A stretch of DNA of 64,000 nt, from positions 1,934,001 to 1,998,000 of the forward strand of contig NZ_CP036295.1 of the NCBI RefSeq assembly GCF_004801255.1, in the 5' to 3' direction. The notes beneath the pieces are model-generated. The model had not been told where the DNA came from, did no database searches, and saw only the letters and a program-made list of their open reading frames with translations. The stretch comes from Desulfovibrio desulfuricans (GTDB lineage: Bacteria > Desulfobacterota > Desulfovibrionia > Desulfovibrionales > Desulfovibrionaceae). A program made the position numbers and the translations under genes. How positions within the stretch are numbered: position 1 is the stretch's first letter; the number at the start of each line of letters is the position of its first letter. Shown one piece after another: positions 21,243-28,951 of the stretch.

Positions 21243-21758
21243 ATGATCGAACTGTTGAGCAACCGTCGCAGCATACGCAAGTTCACCCCGCAGGCGGTGA
21301 GTGAGCAACACATTGAAAAACTCCTCGCCGCCGGGCTGCTCGCACCCTCCTCCAGGGATACGCGGCCGGTTGAGCTGGTGGCCGTGCGCGACAGGGCGGT
21401 TATCAAAGCCCTTGCCGCCTGCCGCGACTCAGGCACCATGCCCCTTAATACGGCCTCGCTGGTTGTGGCGGTAACGGCCAATACCGGCAAGGCTGACGTG
21501 TGGGTTGAAAACGCCTCCATTGCGGCCATTCTTGTGCAGCTTGAGGCCGAAAAACTGGGGCTTGGCTCGACATGGGTGCAGATGCGGCTGCGCACCAACG
21601 GCGACAAGTCCGCCGAGGACGAAGTACGCAAAACACTGGGCGTCCCCGCCAATTACGGTGTGCTCTGCCTGCTGGCCATTGGGCATAAGGACGAAATCAA
21701 GCAACCCCGCCAGCTCGACGAGGCAGATTGGGCGCGCACCCACAGCGAGCACTTTTAG
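21243..21758 (+). CDS. Nitroreductase-family flavoprotein
   Basis: 171 residues of the FMN-dependent nitroreductase fold. The N-terminal signature LLSNRRSIRKFTPQAVS and LAPSSRDTRPVEL form the FMN phosphate site, and the C-terminal half has LGLGSTWVQ. Members reduce nitro compounds, quinones or other substrates with NAD(P)H; the substrate cannot be read from sequence. ATG 21243 is preferred over an upstream in-frame start that would add 19 atypical residues. It follows cheA by 57 bp but is unlikely to belong to chemotaxis. Confidence 0.88.
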   Translation: MIELLSNRRSIRKFTPQAVSEQHIEKLLAAGLLAPSSRDTRPVELVAVRDRAVIKALAACRDSGTMPLNTASLVVAVTANTGKADVWVENASIAAILVQLEAEKLGLGSTWVQMRLRTNGDKSAEDEVRKTLGVPANYGVLCLLAIGHKDEIKQPRQLDEADWARTHSEHF

Positions 21759-21816
21759 GCTGTTTTTTGGGGGTCGGTTGCACACGCGAATACGCGGGTA
21801 GAAGCAGAAGACGCAC

Positions 21817-21864
21817 CCCAGCCATGCGCCGAGGCATGACGGCTGGACGGGGTCGCCATTTTTT
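21817..21864 (+). terminator. Possible terminator after the nitroreductase gene
   Basis: An imperfect stem of cagccatgc (21819-21827) with gcatgacggctg (21834-21845), flanked by cccc/gggg, is followed by attttttg. The stem has a bulge, hence the modest confidence. Confidence 0.45.
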
Positions 21865-22013
21865 GAGAAAAATTCTTGCCTTTCCACTCTGCATGAGCTA
21901 TATGACCTTTTCGCGCGGTTACGCCCACATGCAACGCTGTCATCTTTTCGGCGCGGGCTTTGTTTTACGCCGCATTTGAAATGAACTATTTTTTTGCATA
22001 TACGGAGGAATGT

Positions 22014-22223
22014 ATGAGCAAGGAATGCATCTTTTGCGGCAAAAAGCCCCAGGTCGGCAATCTTGTGAGCCACTCCAACATCAAGACCAAGCGCCGCTTT
22101 AATCCCAATCTGCAGCGCGTGCGTCACCAGTTCCCCGACGGTAGCGTGCGGACCCTTTCCGTCTGCACCCGTTGCCTGCGTTCTGGCGTTGTGGTTAAGC
22201 CCACGGTGCGCAAGCAGGCTTAA
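22014..22223 (+). CDS. rpmB: 50S ribosomal protein L28, zinc-binding form
   Basis: 69 residues. It begins [12 protein letters not shown] and has a second pair in CTRCLRSG, giving the two CxxC pairs of the zinc-binding (C+) form of L28. The conserved [16 protein letters not shown] sits in the middle. ATG 22014 has ACGGAGGAATGT upstream; the frame extends further upstream but without a ribosome site. It is a single-gene unit ended by a strong terminator. Confidence 0.97.
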   Translation: MSKECIFCGKKPQVGNLVSHSNIKTKRRFNPNLQRVRHQFPDGSVRTLSVCTRCLRSGVVVKPTVRKQA

Positions 22224-22245
22224 TTGCCTTTTTTTTGCAGTTCTT

Positions 22246-22276
22246 AGCCCCGACAGGTTTCTGCCGGGGCTTTTTT
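22246..22276 (+). terminator. Terminator of rpmB
   Basis: agccccg...ccggggct hairpin (22246-22271) followed by six T. The T run ends 4 nt before the ATG of the rhomboid gene. Confidence 0.9.
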
Positions 22277-22280
22277 GCTT

Positions 22281-23255
22281 ATGCGCACACCAATACCCAA
22301 GGTATTTGCTTTTTCGCGCTACTGGCGCATCCGGCGCAGGCCCAACAGCCTGCCCCTCGACTGGCGTCCTGTGGCCGGGTCGCAGGGCTACACCCGCTAT
22401 ACGAGCTTTCGCGAATGGCTGCTTGTGCTCAATGCCTGCGGCATACCACACCAGACAGCCCAAATGGGCGGGCGGGAATATATTTATGTACCCGCGCTGT
22501 ACGAAAATATCGCCCTGACAGAGCTTGGGGCCTTTTACCGCGAAACAACAAGGCCCGCCCCCGAGCCGACGCCTCTCAGGGTTTTTCCGCACGCTTTTTT
22601 GGCGGCTCTGGCCCTGCTGCCGGTCATACTGTGGCACGGCTGGCGCATGGGCTGGTGGCATGCCCCGCAGCCGCTGCCGCAGCCCGAGCTGTGGAGCGGC
22701 GCTGGCGTGCTCGACATCGTGCGGGTTCGCGTTTTTAACGAGTGGTACAGAACCGTCACCGCGCTTGGCCTGCACGCCAGCCTTACCCATCTGTGCGGCA
22801 ATGTGGCCTTTGGCTCCATATTTCTTACGCTTCTGGCACGCCTCACAGGCGTCGGCAGGGCCATATGGCTTACGCTGCTTGGCGGGGCGCTGGGCAATGC
22901 CCTGACCGTGCTGCTGCGTCCGCATCCGGTGCTGAGCATGGGTTTTTCTACTGCGCTGTTTGCCAGCATTGGGGCTATTGCGGGTTTTATGGCAAACCAG
23001 CAAAGCGGCAGGCGCAAAGCCATGCTGCCGGTGGCGGCGGCAGCCGCCCTGCTGGCCATGCTTGGTACTGAAGGCGAAAATACCGATTATGCCGCCCATC
23101 TGGCCGGTCTGGCCTGCGGGCTGGCGTTGGGCGCGTTTGAGGCTTGGAGGGTGCGCAACCACCATGCTGGTCTGGGCCAGTGGAGTGCGGCCGCGGCAAC
23201 GCTTTTTGTGGTCTGCGTCGCGTGGTGGCGGGCCTTTGCCGCCATAAACGGCTGA
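22281..23255 (+). CDS. Rhomboid-family intramembrane serine protease
   Basis: 324 residues. A soluble N-terminal region of about 100 residues is followed by six or seven membrane helices. The family marks are visible: HASLTHLCGN (HxxxHxxxN), the serine motif GFSTALFASIGA, and the catalytic His in AAHLAGLACG. The serine site reads GFST instead of the usual GxSG, a tolerated but uncommon change. Rhomboids cleave membrane proteins within the bilayer; the substrate is unknown. ATG 22281 lies directly after the rpmB terminator, with no clear ribosome site. A TTG at 22275 is a weaker choice. Confidence 0.87.
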   Translation: MRTPIPKVFAFSRYWRIRRRPNSLPLDWRPVAGSQGYTRYTSFREWLLVLNACGIPHQTAQMGGREYIYVPALYENIALTELGAFYRETTRPAPEPTPLRVFPHAFLAALALLPVILWHGWRMGWWHAPQPLPQPELWSGAGVLDIVRVRVFNEWYRTVTALGLHASLTHLCGNVAFGSIFLTLLARLTGVGRAIWLTLLGGALGNALTVLLRPHPVLSMGFSTALFASIGAIAGFMANQQSGRRKAMLPVAAAAALLAMLGTEGENTDYAAHLAGLACGLALGAFEAWRVRNHHAGLGQWSAAAATLFVVCVAWWRAFAAING

Positions 23256-23306
23256 CAATGCAAAAGGGCCCTGACGAGCATGCTCGTCAGGGCCCTTTTG
23301 CATTGT
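23255..23306. terminator. 52-bp perfect palindrome, bidirectional terminator
   Basis: Bases 23255-23280 are the exact reverse complement of 23281-23306, with no loop bases between the arms. The arms read caaaagggccctgacgagca and its complement. It begins in the rhomboid stop codon and sits between two convergent genes, each of which would end in a hairpin plus a short U run. Confidence 0.85.
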
Positions 23307-23384
23307 ATTGCGCACACGACAGGCGGCAGGCGTCTTTGCCCCCAAGGCCGCGTTCCTTACTTCGACCCGCAGCCCGGCCCGGCT

Positions 23385-23894
23385 TTAAACAGTTTTGCCG
23401 TTCTTGCTCAACTTGTGCAGCGTACGCCCCAACGGAGCCTCCCTGTGAAAAAGCAGCAGAGGCAGTATGGCCCCGATAGCCAGAGCGCACATGATAAAAA
23501 AGGCCGTCAGCCCGTTGTAGACAACGCTCACCAGCACAGTCTCCCCCTGGGGGGTCCCCGCTGTATTGAGAAACTTCAGGGTAGCCAGAATAGCCTTATA
23601 GGCAAACATACCGGGTATCATGGGCAGCAAAGCGGGGAAAACAAACATCTCGGCCGGGGTGTGACACCGGCGCGCGATGGGCATGCTGCAAAAGGAAATG
23701 ATCAGCCCGGCGCAGAGTGAGGCGCTGGCGATGCCCACATGCGCCTGCAGCAGCAAAAAACGGCTCATATGCCCTGTAGCCGCGAGCAAACCGGCCATAA
23801 CGGCAATACGCTTGGTCGGCCGCGAAATGGCCGCAAAGCCCACGGCGGCAATCGCCGCAAGCAGCCCGTCAGCAAGACAATCCACCAGCATCAT
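23385..23894 (-). CDS. ThrE_2/YjjB-type membrane protein
   Basis: 169 residues with four to five membrane helices. It shows the YjjB/ThrE C-terminal-domain signature (FPALLPMIPGMFAYKA). In E. coli, YjjP and YjjB together export succinate, and the fused ThrE exports threonine and serine. Its start overlaps the stop of the upstream partner gene by 4 nt, so the two products are made together and probably form one transporter. The cargo is not determinable here. Confidence 0.85.
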   Translation of the reverse strand: MMLVDCLADGLLAAIAAVGFAAISRPTKRIAVMAGLLAATGHMSRFLLLQAHVGIASASLCAGLIISFCSMPIARRCHTPAEMFVFPALLPMIPGMFAYKAILATLKFLNTAGTPQGETVLVSVVYNGLTAFFIMCALAIGAILPLLLFHREAPLGRTLHKLSKNGKTV

Positions 23895-24799
23895 AGTGAA
23901 TCCACCCCCATCAGCAGCATGGTTGTGGCCAGCCCCAAAGCAATGCAGATGATGAGCGTGCTGGCCTGAATAAGCCGCGAGACGCCCATGAGCACATGCC
24001 CGTCAAGGATGTCGAGCATGGCGTTGATAAGGGGGATGCCGGGGATAAGAAAAAGCACGCTGGCGGCAATGGCAGTCTGCGGTGTGCCGCCCAGCTGCAG
24101 CACTATGCCCACAGACGCCAGCAGCGAGGCTGCAAACGCGCACAAAAAAAAGGTGACCTTTACATCCAGGCCCCAATGCAGCAGCTTTTGCCGCAGATAA
24201 AAGCCCAGCAGGGTCGCGCAAAACACCAGACCCATGGCTGTCAAATCGCCGTTGAACAGGCCGCAGAAGGCCGCATTGGCGCACGATACAAGAAATCGCA
24301 GCAAGACGGGGTTGATGGTAGGCACCGCGCAAATGGCGCTGAAGCGCTGGCGCGCCTCGTCAAGGCTAAGGTTTTCGTCAGCGATGCTCCAACTCAAGGC
24401 ATTGAGAGCGGCTACCCGCTGAAAATTGGGCGCGCCCGACACAATGGAGCTCACCGCAGTACGGCGCTCAGCCGGAATGCCCCCCTCGGCAGGCTTGATG
24501 ACCGAAAGCATCAGATGCTTGGGAAAAATGGCCAGCTCAACTTCAAAACCATATGCGCGCGCAATGCGGCAGGCGGTGCGGTCCACTCGTGTGGTCTGCC
24601 CGCCTGCCCCAAGCAATGTTGAAGAAAATACCTGAATAAATTCAATAAGTTCTTTAGCTGTAAGAACGCCAGGCGCATTGCCCGAAGCCCCGGCGGCCAT
24701 GCCGCCGGCAGCGTCCGCCATTGCCCTGTCGCCCTGCAGAGCGCATGGCGTAAACATAGACAGTTCGTTCAGACTGCCCTGCCTGTTTGTCAAACCCAT
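23891..24799 (-). CDS. YjjP/ThrE N-terminal-type membrane protein
   Basis: 302 residues. A cytoplasmic N-terminal region carries the family pattern (LLGAGGQTTRVDRTACRIARAYG). Five membrane helices follow, with LFLIPGIPLINAMLDILDGH, the conserved motif of the DUF1212/ThrE family. Together with the overlapping YjjB-like gene it forms a two-component small organic-acid or amino-acid exporter. The first 40 residues are poorly conserved in type, so a downstream Met (for example MADAAGGMAAG) could be the true start. It starts 3 bp after the stop of the carbamoyltransferase-like gene. Confidence 0.85.
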   Translation of the reverse strand: MGLTNRQGSLNELSMFTPCALQGDRAMADAAGGMAAGASGNAPGVLTAKELIEFIQVFSSTLLGAGGQTTRVDRTACRIARAYGFEVELAIFPKHLMLSVIKPAEGGIPAERRTAVSSIVSGAPNFQRVAALNALSWSIADENLSLDEARQRFSAICAVPTINPVLLRFLVSCANAAFCGLFNGDLTAMGLVFCATLLGFYLRQKLLHWGLDVKVTFFLCAFAASLLASVGIVLQLGGTPQTAIAASVLFLIPGIPLINAMLDILDGHVLMGVSRLIQASTLIICIALGLATTMLLMGVDSL

Positions 24800-24802
24800 A
24801 AA

Positions 24803-25696
24803 CTAGATCCCTGTTTCATTATCAAGAAAAACCCAATGCAGCATGCGCTTGTGCACACGCAGCCGGTATTCTGCCTGCTGCACCAGCAGCGAGGCCTTGC
24901 TTGCCAAAATGGCGTCGTCAACCCCAATGGCCGCCACGGGCGAGGCGCTCAACATCAGATGCACATCGGTCGCCGCCTTGGACAGCAGCTCAGGCCCAAC
25001 GCGCCAGTGCGCACGCTCCTCATCCGTCAGGCCGCTGCGGCAGCCCGCAAAAACATAATTGGCCCCGCGCACGGCTTCTTCGGGGCTATCCACAAAGGTG
25101 ACATGCGTGCCCAAACGGGCGGCGGTCTCTTTGAGCGGCCCTGCGTCGCTGCGCGAGGGCAGCGCCACCCGCAACGCAAACGGAAACCACGCCGTGGCTT
25201 CTATGAGCGAATGCAGCGTGCCGTTGACGCAGCCCATCCAGCCGCAGCTAACGCCGTTGAGATAGCGCGAATTGCGCAGCATACAGGCAATGTCTGCAAG
25301 GGCGTGCGCGGGGTGCGCGTCAGGGCTGCCAGCATTGATCAGGGGGAAGCGCAGACACGAGGCCTCCATGTCCCACCCGCCCACGGGCATGCCGTACATA
25401 TACAGGCAGTCGATATAATAGCTGAAAACCGGCAGAAGCTGTTCCTGATAATCGCTCATTTCGGTACGCCAGCTGCCGCGGTTGCCTTCATAAACCACGG
25501 CGCCGCCCATCTGCCGCACAGCCGCCGACACGCAAAGCCGCTCGGGCAACGAGTGTTGCGAAAACATCAGCAACGCTACGCGCTGCGCCATAAAATCGGA
25601 TTGCATTTTCGGTTCCGGCATGCCCAAAGCCTGCTGCACCAACAGCCAGGAAGCCTTTTCCCCAAGGCTTTTGATACTCAAAATATGTCTTGCCAT
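24803..25696 (-). CDS. Ornithine/aspartate carbamoyltransferase paralogue, active-site degenerate
   Basis: 297 residues with the two-domain carbamoyltransferase plan. The carbamoyl-phosphate loop, STRTR in active enzymes, reads SLPER (49-53) within FSQHSLPERLCVSAAVRQMGG. The HPxQALAD motif reads HPAHALAD (128-135). The ornithine-binding HCLP region reads FAGCRSG (216-222). The fold is likely retained but normal carbamoyl transfer is not expected. ATG 25696 has GGAGGATAT upstream. It starts the operon leading into the exporter pair, 3 bp away, so it may serve that transporter or bind a ligand. Function unknown. Confidence 0.75.
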   Translation of the reverse strand: MARHILSIKSLGEKASWLLVQQALGMPEPKMQSDFMAQRVALLMFSQHSLPERLCVSAAVRQMGGAVVYEGNRGSWRTEMSDYQEQLLPVFSYYIDCLYMYGMPVGGWDMEASCLRFPLINAGSPDAHPAHALADIACMLRNSRYLNGVSCGWMGCVNGTLHSLIEATAWFPFALRVALPSRSDAGPLKETAARLGTHVTFVDSPEEAVRGANYVFAGCRSGLTDEERAHWRVGPELLSKAATDVHLMLSASPVAAIGVDDAILASKASLLVQQAEYRLRVHKRMLHWVFLDNETGI

Positions 25697-25959
25697 ATAT
25701 CCTCCGTGACGGGCGTCACATACAGATTCTTTGGCCCGTAATAATATCTTATCAATGCAATAAATTTCTGTCCAGCAGCGCAAAAACTAGAGCCAGCAGA
25801 TGACAAGGGTTGCCGTCCGTGGCCAGGGCATTTTTTACCATCATGAAAAAAACAGCACATGGCTATTTTTGTCGCATTAATACCCATTGTGTACTTGTGA
25901 TTTAATCCACTTTTCAGCTAAAGTACGAGGGCCCACTTGCAGGGCCTACAGGAGCAAGA

Positions 25960-26622
25960 ATGAAAGCTTTTCTTTTTGATCTGGACGGAACGCTGATTGA
26001 CAGCCTGGAAGACATCGGCCAGGCCTGCAACGACGTTCTCGCCAGCCACGGCTACCCCGTGCATCCCCTGCCAAAGTACAGGTATTATGTGGGACGCGGT
26101 TTTCACAAACTCGTCAGCGACGCCCTGCCCCTGGGCGAGAGCGCGAAACTTTCCACAGCCGAGCTCTCCGCTCTGGTAACGGAGGCCCGCGCTCAGTACG
26201 GCAACAACATGTGCGTGCACACCAGGCCCTACGACGGCATTACCGGGGCCCTGCTGGCTCTGGCCGCGCAAGGTCATGCGCTGGCGGTGCTTTCAAACAA
26301 GCCTGACGACCTTACTGTCGCGCTGATCGGCCGCTATTTTCCCGATGTGCCTTTTGCGCTCGTGCGCGGAGGCCGCGATGGCGTGCCCCTCAAACCCGAG
26401 GCGGACGCCCCCCTCGACATGTTGCGTCAGATGTCGGTTTTGCCCGCCGACAGCTTTTATGTAGGCGACAGCAATGTGGATATATTTACTGCCCGCAATG
26501 CGGGTATGACCTCAATCGGCGTAGCCTGGGGTTTTCGCGGTGCGGAAGAACTGCGCGCAGCCCAGGCCGACCATGTTATCGAAGCACCAGAGGCGCTGCC
26601 GCGTCTTGCAAGGGAGGCATAG
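25960..26622 (+). CDS. HAD-family phosphatase, phosphoglycolate phosphatase-like
   Basis: 220 residues. The HAD motifs are in order: DLDGTLIDS (6-14) with the nucleophile Asp, LSNKP (about 110), the Lys in PLKPEADA, and VGDSNVD near residue 173. The small helical cap matches the Gph/PGP subfamily, which clears 2-phosphoglycolate, but related enzymes act on other phosphates. ATG 25960 has ACAGGAGCAAG upstream. The next gene starts 1 bp after the stop region, so the two are an operon. Confidence 0.88.
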   Translation: MKAFLFDLDGTLIDSLEDIGQACNDVLASHGYPVHPLPKYRYYVGRGFHKLVSDALPLGESAKLSTAELSALVTEARAQYGNNMCVHTRPYDGITGALLALAAQGHALAVLSNKPDDLTVALIGRYFPDVPFALVRGGRDGVPLKPEADAPLDMLRQMSVLPADSFYVGDSNVDIFTARNAGMTSIGVAWGFRGAEELRAAQADHVIEAPEALPRLAREA

Positions 26623-26623
26623 C

Positions 26624-27325
26624 ATGAAGCGTCCCATCATTGAGATCGATGAAGAAAAGTGCAACGGTTGCGGGCAGTGCGTACTCGACTGCGCCGAGGG
26701 CGCTCTTGCCATCATTGACGGCAAGGCCAAGCTGATAAGCGATATCTACTGCGATGGCCTCGGCGCATGCCTGAACTGCCCCGAGGGAGCATTGCGCCTT
26801 GTGGAAAGGGATGCGCCGGAGTTTGACGAAGAGGCCGCGCTTGCCGCCAAGGCAAAACGCGAGGGGGCGCAGTTGCCCCAGCATCGGCCCCACGGCGGCT
26901 GCCCTGGCAGCATGGCGCGCACGCTCACGCCGCTTACCGGCGGCCCGGCCCCTGCGGGAGCTGCCGGCGACCTGCAGGCGCAGGTGCCCACATGGCCCAT
27001 CCAGCTGCGCCTGCTGCCGCCCAGCGCGCCTTTTTTGAAGGGCGCCAACATATTGCTGGCCGCGCACTGCGCGGGCTTTGCCCTGCCCAACCTGCATGCC
27101 GACTGGATGCGCGGGCGCGTCCCCATTATTGCCTGCCCCAAGCTTGAGGATAACGAAATTCTGGTGGAAAAGCTCACGGCCATCATCCAGAACGGCGGCA
27201 TTGCGGGCATTACTGTCCTGCGCATGAGCGTACCCTGCTGCGGCGGGCTCGAGCGCCTGGTGCACCGGGCGCTTCAAGCTGCCGGCAGCACCTTGACGCC
27301 GGAGACGCATATTGTACAATTGTAA
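26624..27325 (+). CDS. 4Fe-4S ferredoxin-domain protein with cysteine-rich C-terminus
   Basis: 233 residues. The N-terminus has CNGCGQCVLDC (a CxxCxxCxxxC cluster) and a second, less regular set in CDGLGACLNCPEG. The C-terminal domain (about 130-233) contains HCAGFALPNLH, IIACPKLEDN and VPCCGGLERL, so further conserved cysteines could bind metal. Proteins of this build occur widely in anaerobes as iron-sulfur proteins of unknown function. AGGGAGG precedes ATG 26624. An electron-transfer role is inferred only from the clusters. Confidence 0.85.
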   Translation: MKRPIIEIDEEKCNGCGQCVLDCAEGALAIIDGKAKLISDIYCDGLGACLNCPEGALRLVERDAPEFDEEAALAAKAKREGAQLPQHRPHGGCPGSMARTLTPLTGGPAPAGAAGDLQAQVPTWPIQLRLLPPSAPFLKGANILLAAHCAGFALPNLHADWMRGRVPIIACPKLEDNEILVEKLTAIIQNGGIAGITVLRMSVPCCGGLERLVHRALQAAGSTLTPETHIVQL

Positions 27326-27376
27326 AAAAATAAGCATACTTTTGCATGAACCCGCAGGGAACATGTAAAAATTCAC

Positions 27377-27431
27377 TGAGGCTCGCCTTGACAAAACATA
27401 GTGTAGTGCTATGTTTTAAAGACGAGCCTCA
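27377..27431 (+). promoter_or_regulatory. Sigma-70-like promoter inside a nested inverted repeat, before metA
   Basis: TTGACA (27388-27393) and TATGTT (27410-27415) are 16 bp apart. The same segment holds two nested inverted repeats: tgaggctcg/cgagcctca (27377-27385, 27423-27431) and aaaacatag/ctatgtttt (27393-27401, 27409-27417). The overlap of promoter and palindrome suggests a repressor site. It does not match the SAM riboswitch consensus I know. The transcript would begin near 27422. Confidence 0.6.
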
Positions 27432-27536
27432 ATTGTTTGTAATTGCCGACAAACTCAACCCCACAGACGGGGCTTGTAATGCGGCGGAACACAAGGCCCG
27501 CCCAGACAGACAGCTTTGCCGAGAAGGATCATAGAC

Positions 27537-28472
27537 ATGCCTATCAAGATTCCTGCGGATCTTCCCGCCTGTGCAGCGCTTGAGAGCGAAAACATCTTTG
27601 TGATGACGGAAGACCGCGCCGTCCAGCAGGACATACGCCCGCTGGAGATCGCCATAGTCAACCTTATGCCCACAAAAATCGCCACAGAGACCCAAATGTT
27701 GCGGCTTTTGAGCAACTCGCCCCTGCAGGTCAACATCACGCTGCTGCGCACCGAGGCGCACGAATCCAAAAACACGCCGACACAGCATCTGGAACGTTTT
27801 TACAAAACATTTGGCGAGATCCGCCACGGCAGCTTTGACGGCATGATCGTGACAGGAGCGCCTGTGGAGCATCTGCCTTTTGAAGATGTGGATTACTGGC
27901 AGGAACTGCTGGAGATAATGGCCTTTGCGCAAAGCCGCGTATATTCCACCCTGTACATTTGCTGGGCGGCGCAGGCGGCCCTGTACCATTTTTACGGCAT
28001 ACCCAAGTACACGCTGCCTGCAAAGCTGTCGGGCATTTTTGACCACAACATTCTTCAGCCGGGCTGCCGCCTGTTCCGGGGATTTGACGACACGTTTACA
28101 GCCCCCCATTCGCGGCATACGGAGGTTCGCGCCCAGGACGTAAGCAATCAGCCAGCCCTGCGCGTTCTGGCCCAGTCGCCTGAAGCGGGTCTGGCCCTGG
28201 CCGAAAGTCTCGACCACTCGCAGGTCTTTATGACCGGCCACCTTGAATACGACAGGGATACCCTGGATGCGGAGTTTCGCCGCGACCTCGAGCGGGGCAT
28301 GAACCCGCAGCCGCCCAGCCACTATTATCCCGACAACGATCCCACTCGTCCGCCCCATGTCAGCTGGAGGGCGCACGCGCATCTGTTTTATTGCAACTGG
28401 CTCAACTACTATGTTTATCAGGAAACGCCCTTTAGCCTTACCGCTATCGCCCGTAACCGGCAGGGCATGTAA
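27537..28472 (+). CDS. metA: Homoserine O-acyltransferase MetA, predicted acetyl-CoA type
   Basis: First committed step of methionine synthesis. The 311-residue protein has the catalytic C142 (YICWAAQAAL), the conserved PHSRHTEV segment, and the H235/E237 pair (TGHLEYD). Position 111 is Glu (GAPVEH). In characterised MetA proteins, Glu111 goes with acetyl-CoA and Gly111 (E. coli) with succinyl-CoA. An O-acetyltransferase activity is therefore predicted despite the usual succinyltransferase label. AAGGA lies upstream of ATG 27537. Confidence 0.95.
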   Translation: MPIKIPADLPACAALESENIFVMTEDRAVQQDIRPLEIAIVNLMPTKIATETQMLRLLSNSPLQVNITLLRTEAHESKNTPTQHLERFYKTFGEIRHGSFDGMIVTGAPVEHLPFEDVDYWQELLEIMAFAQSRVYSTLYICWAAQAALYHFYGIPKYTLPAKLSGIFDHNILQPGCRLFRGFDDTFTAPHSRHTEVRAQDVSNQPALRVLAQSPEAGLALAESLDHSQVFMTGHLEYDRDTLDAEFRRDLERGMNPQPPSHYYPDNDPTRPPHVSWRAHAHLFYCNWLNYYVYQETPFSLTAIARNRQGM

Positions 28473-28507
28473 GCACCGCTGCACACTACAGGGAAACGAG
28501 GATGCCA

Positions 28508-28951
28508 ATGCGATTTTCTACCAGAACCCGTTATGGATTGCGCTTTTTGCTGCGCCTGGCGGCACAGCCGCAGGGCACGCTTTTGCAACTGGGGCAAGTG
28601 GCCCGCGAGGAAAACATATCTTCGGGCTATCTGGAGCAAATAGTACGGGCGCTGCGCCCCATGGGCATTCTCAGGGCCGTACGCGGCTCAGGCGGCGGAT
28701 ACTCTCTTGCCAAACCCCCGGCTGATATTAACATAGAAGAAGTCTTTCAGCACCTTGAAGGTGAAATTTCCCCTGTGCGCTGTCTGAGCAAGGGCCGTCA
28801 CTGCCAACGCGAGGGTCACTGCTCCACACGGGGCTTCTGGACAGAACTGGATGGTCACATCCGCTCCTTCCTGCAAAAGCGCACCCTGCAGGAAATAATC
28901 GACACAGAGAAATGCTCCGTAACGGGAGGCAATCATGTGGAATTACACTAA
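28508..28951 (+). CDS. Rrf2-family Fe-S-sensing repressor, IscR-like
   Basis: 147 residues. An N-terminal winged helix (MRFSTRTRYGLRFLLRLA; recognition region ENISSGYLEQIVRALR) is followed by three cysteines spaced C-x6-C-x5-C (CLSKGRHCQREGHC), the ligands of a [2Fe-2S] cluster in IscR. ATG 28508 with GAGG 6 nt upstream gives the usual MRF start; ATG 28502 is possible. The frame overlaps nifU by 17 nt, so it is the first gene of an autoregulated Fe-S assembly operon with nifU and nifS. Confidence 0.92.
   Translation: MRFSTRTRYGLRFLLRLAAQPQGTLLQLGQVAREENISSGYLEQIVRALRPMGILRAVRGSGGGYSLAKPPADINIEEVFQHLEGEISPVRCLSKGRHCQREGHCSTRGFWTELDGHIRSFLQKRTLQEIIDTEKCSVTGGNHVELH

Noticed and set aside
27377..27431. 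The hairpin before metA as a SAM riboswitch
   Set aside because: None of the conserved S-box elements is present, and the promoter lies inside the hairpin, so most of it would not be transcribed.
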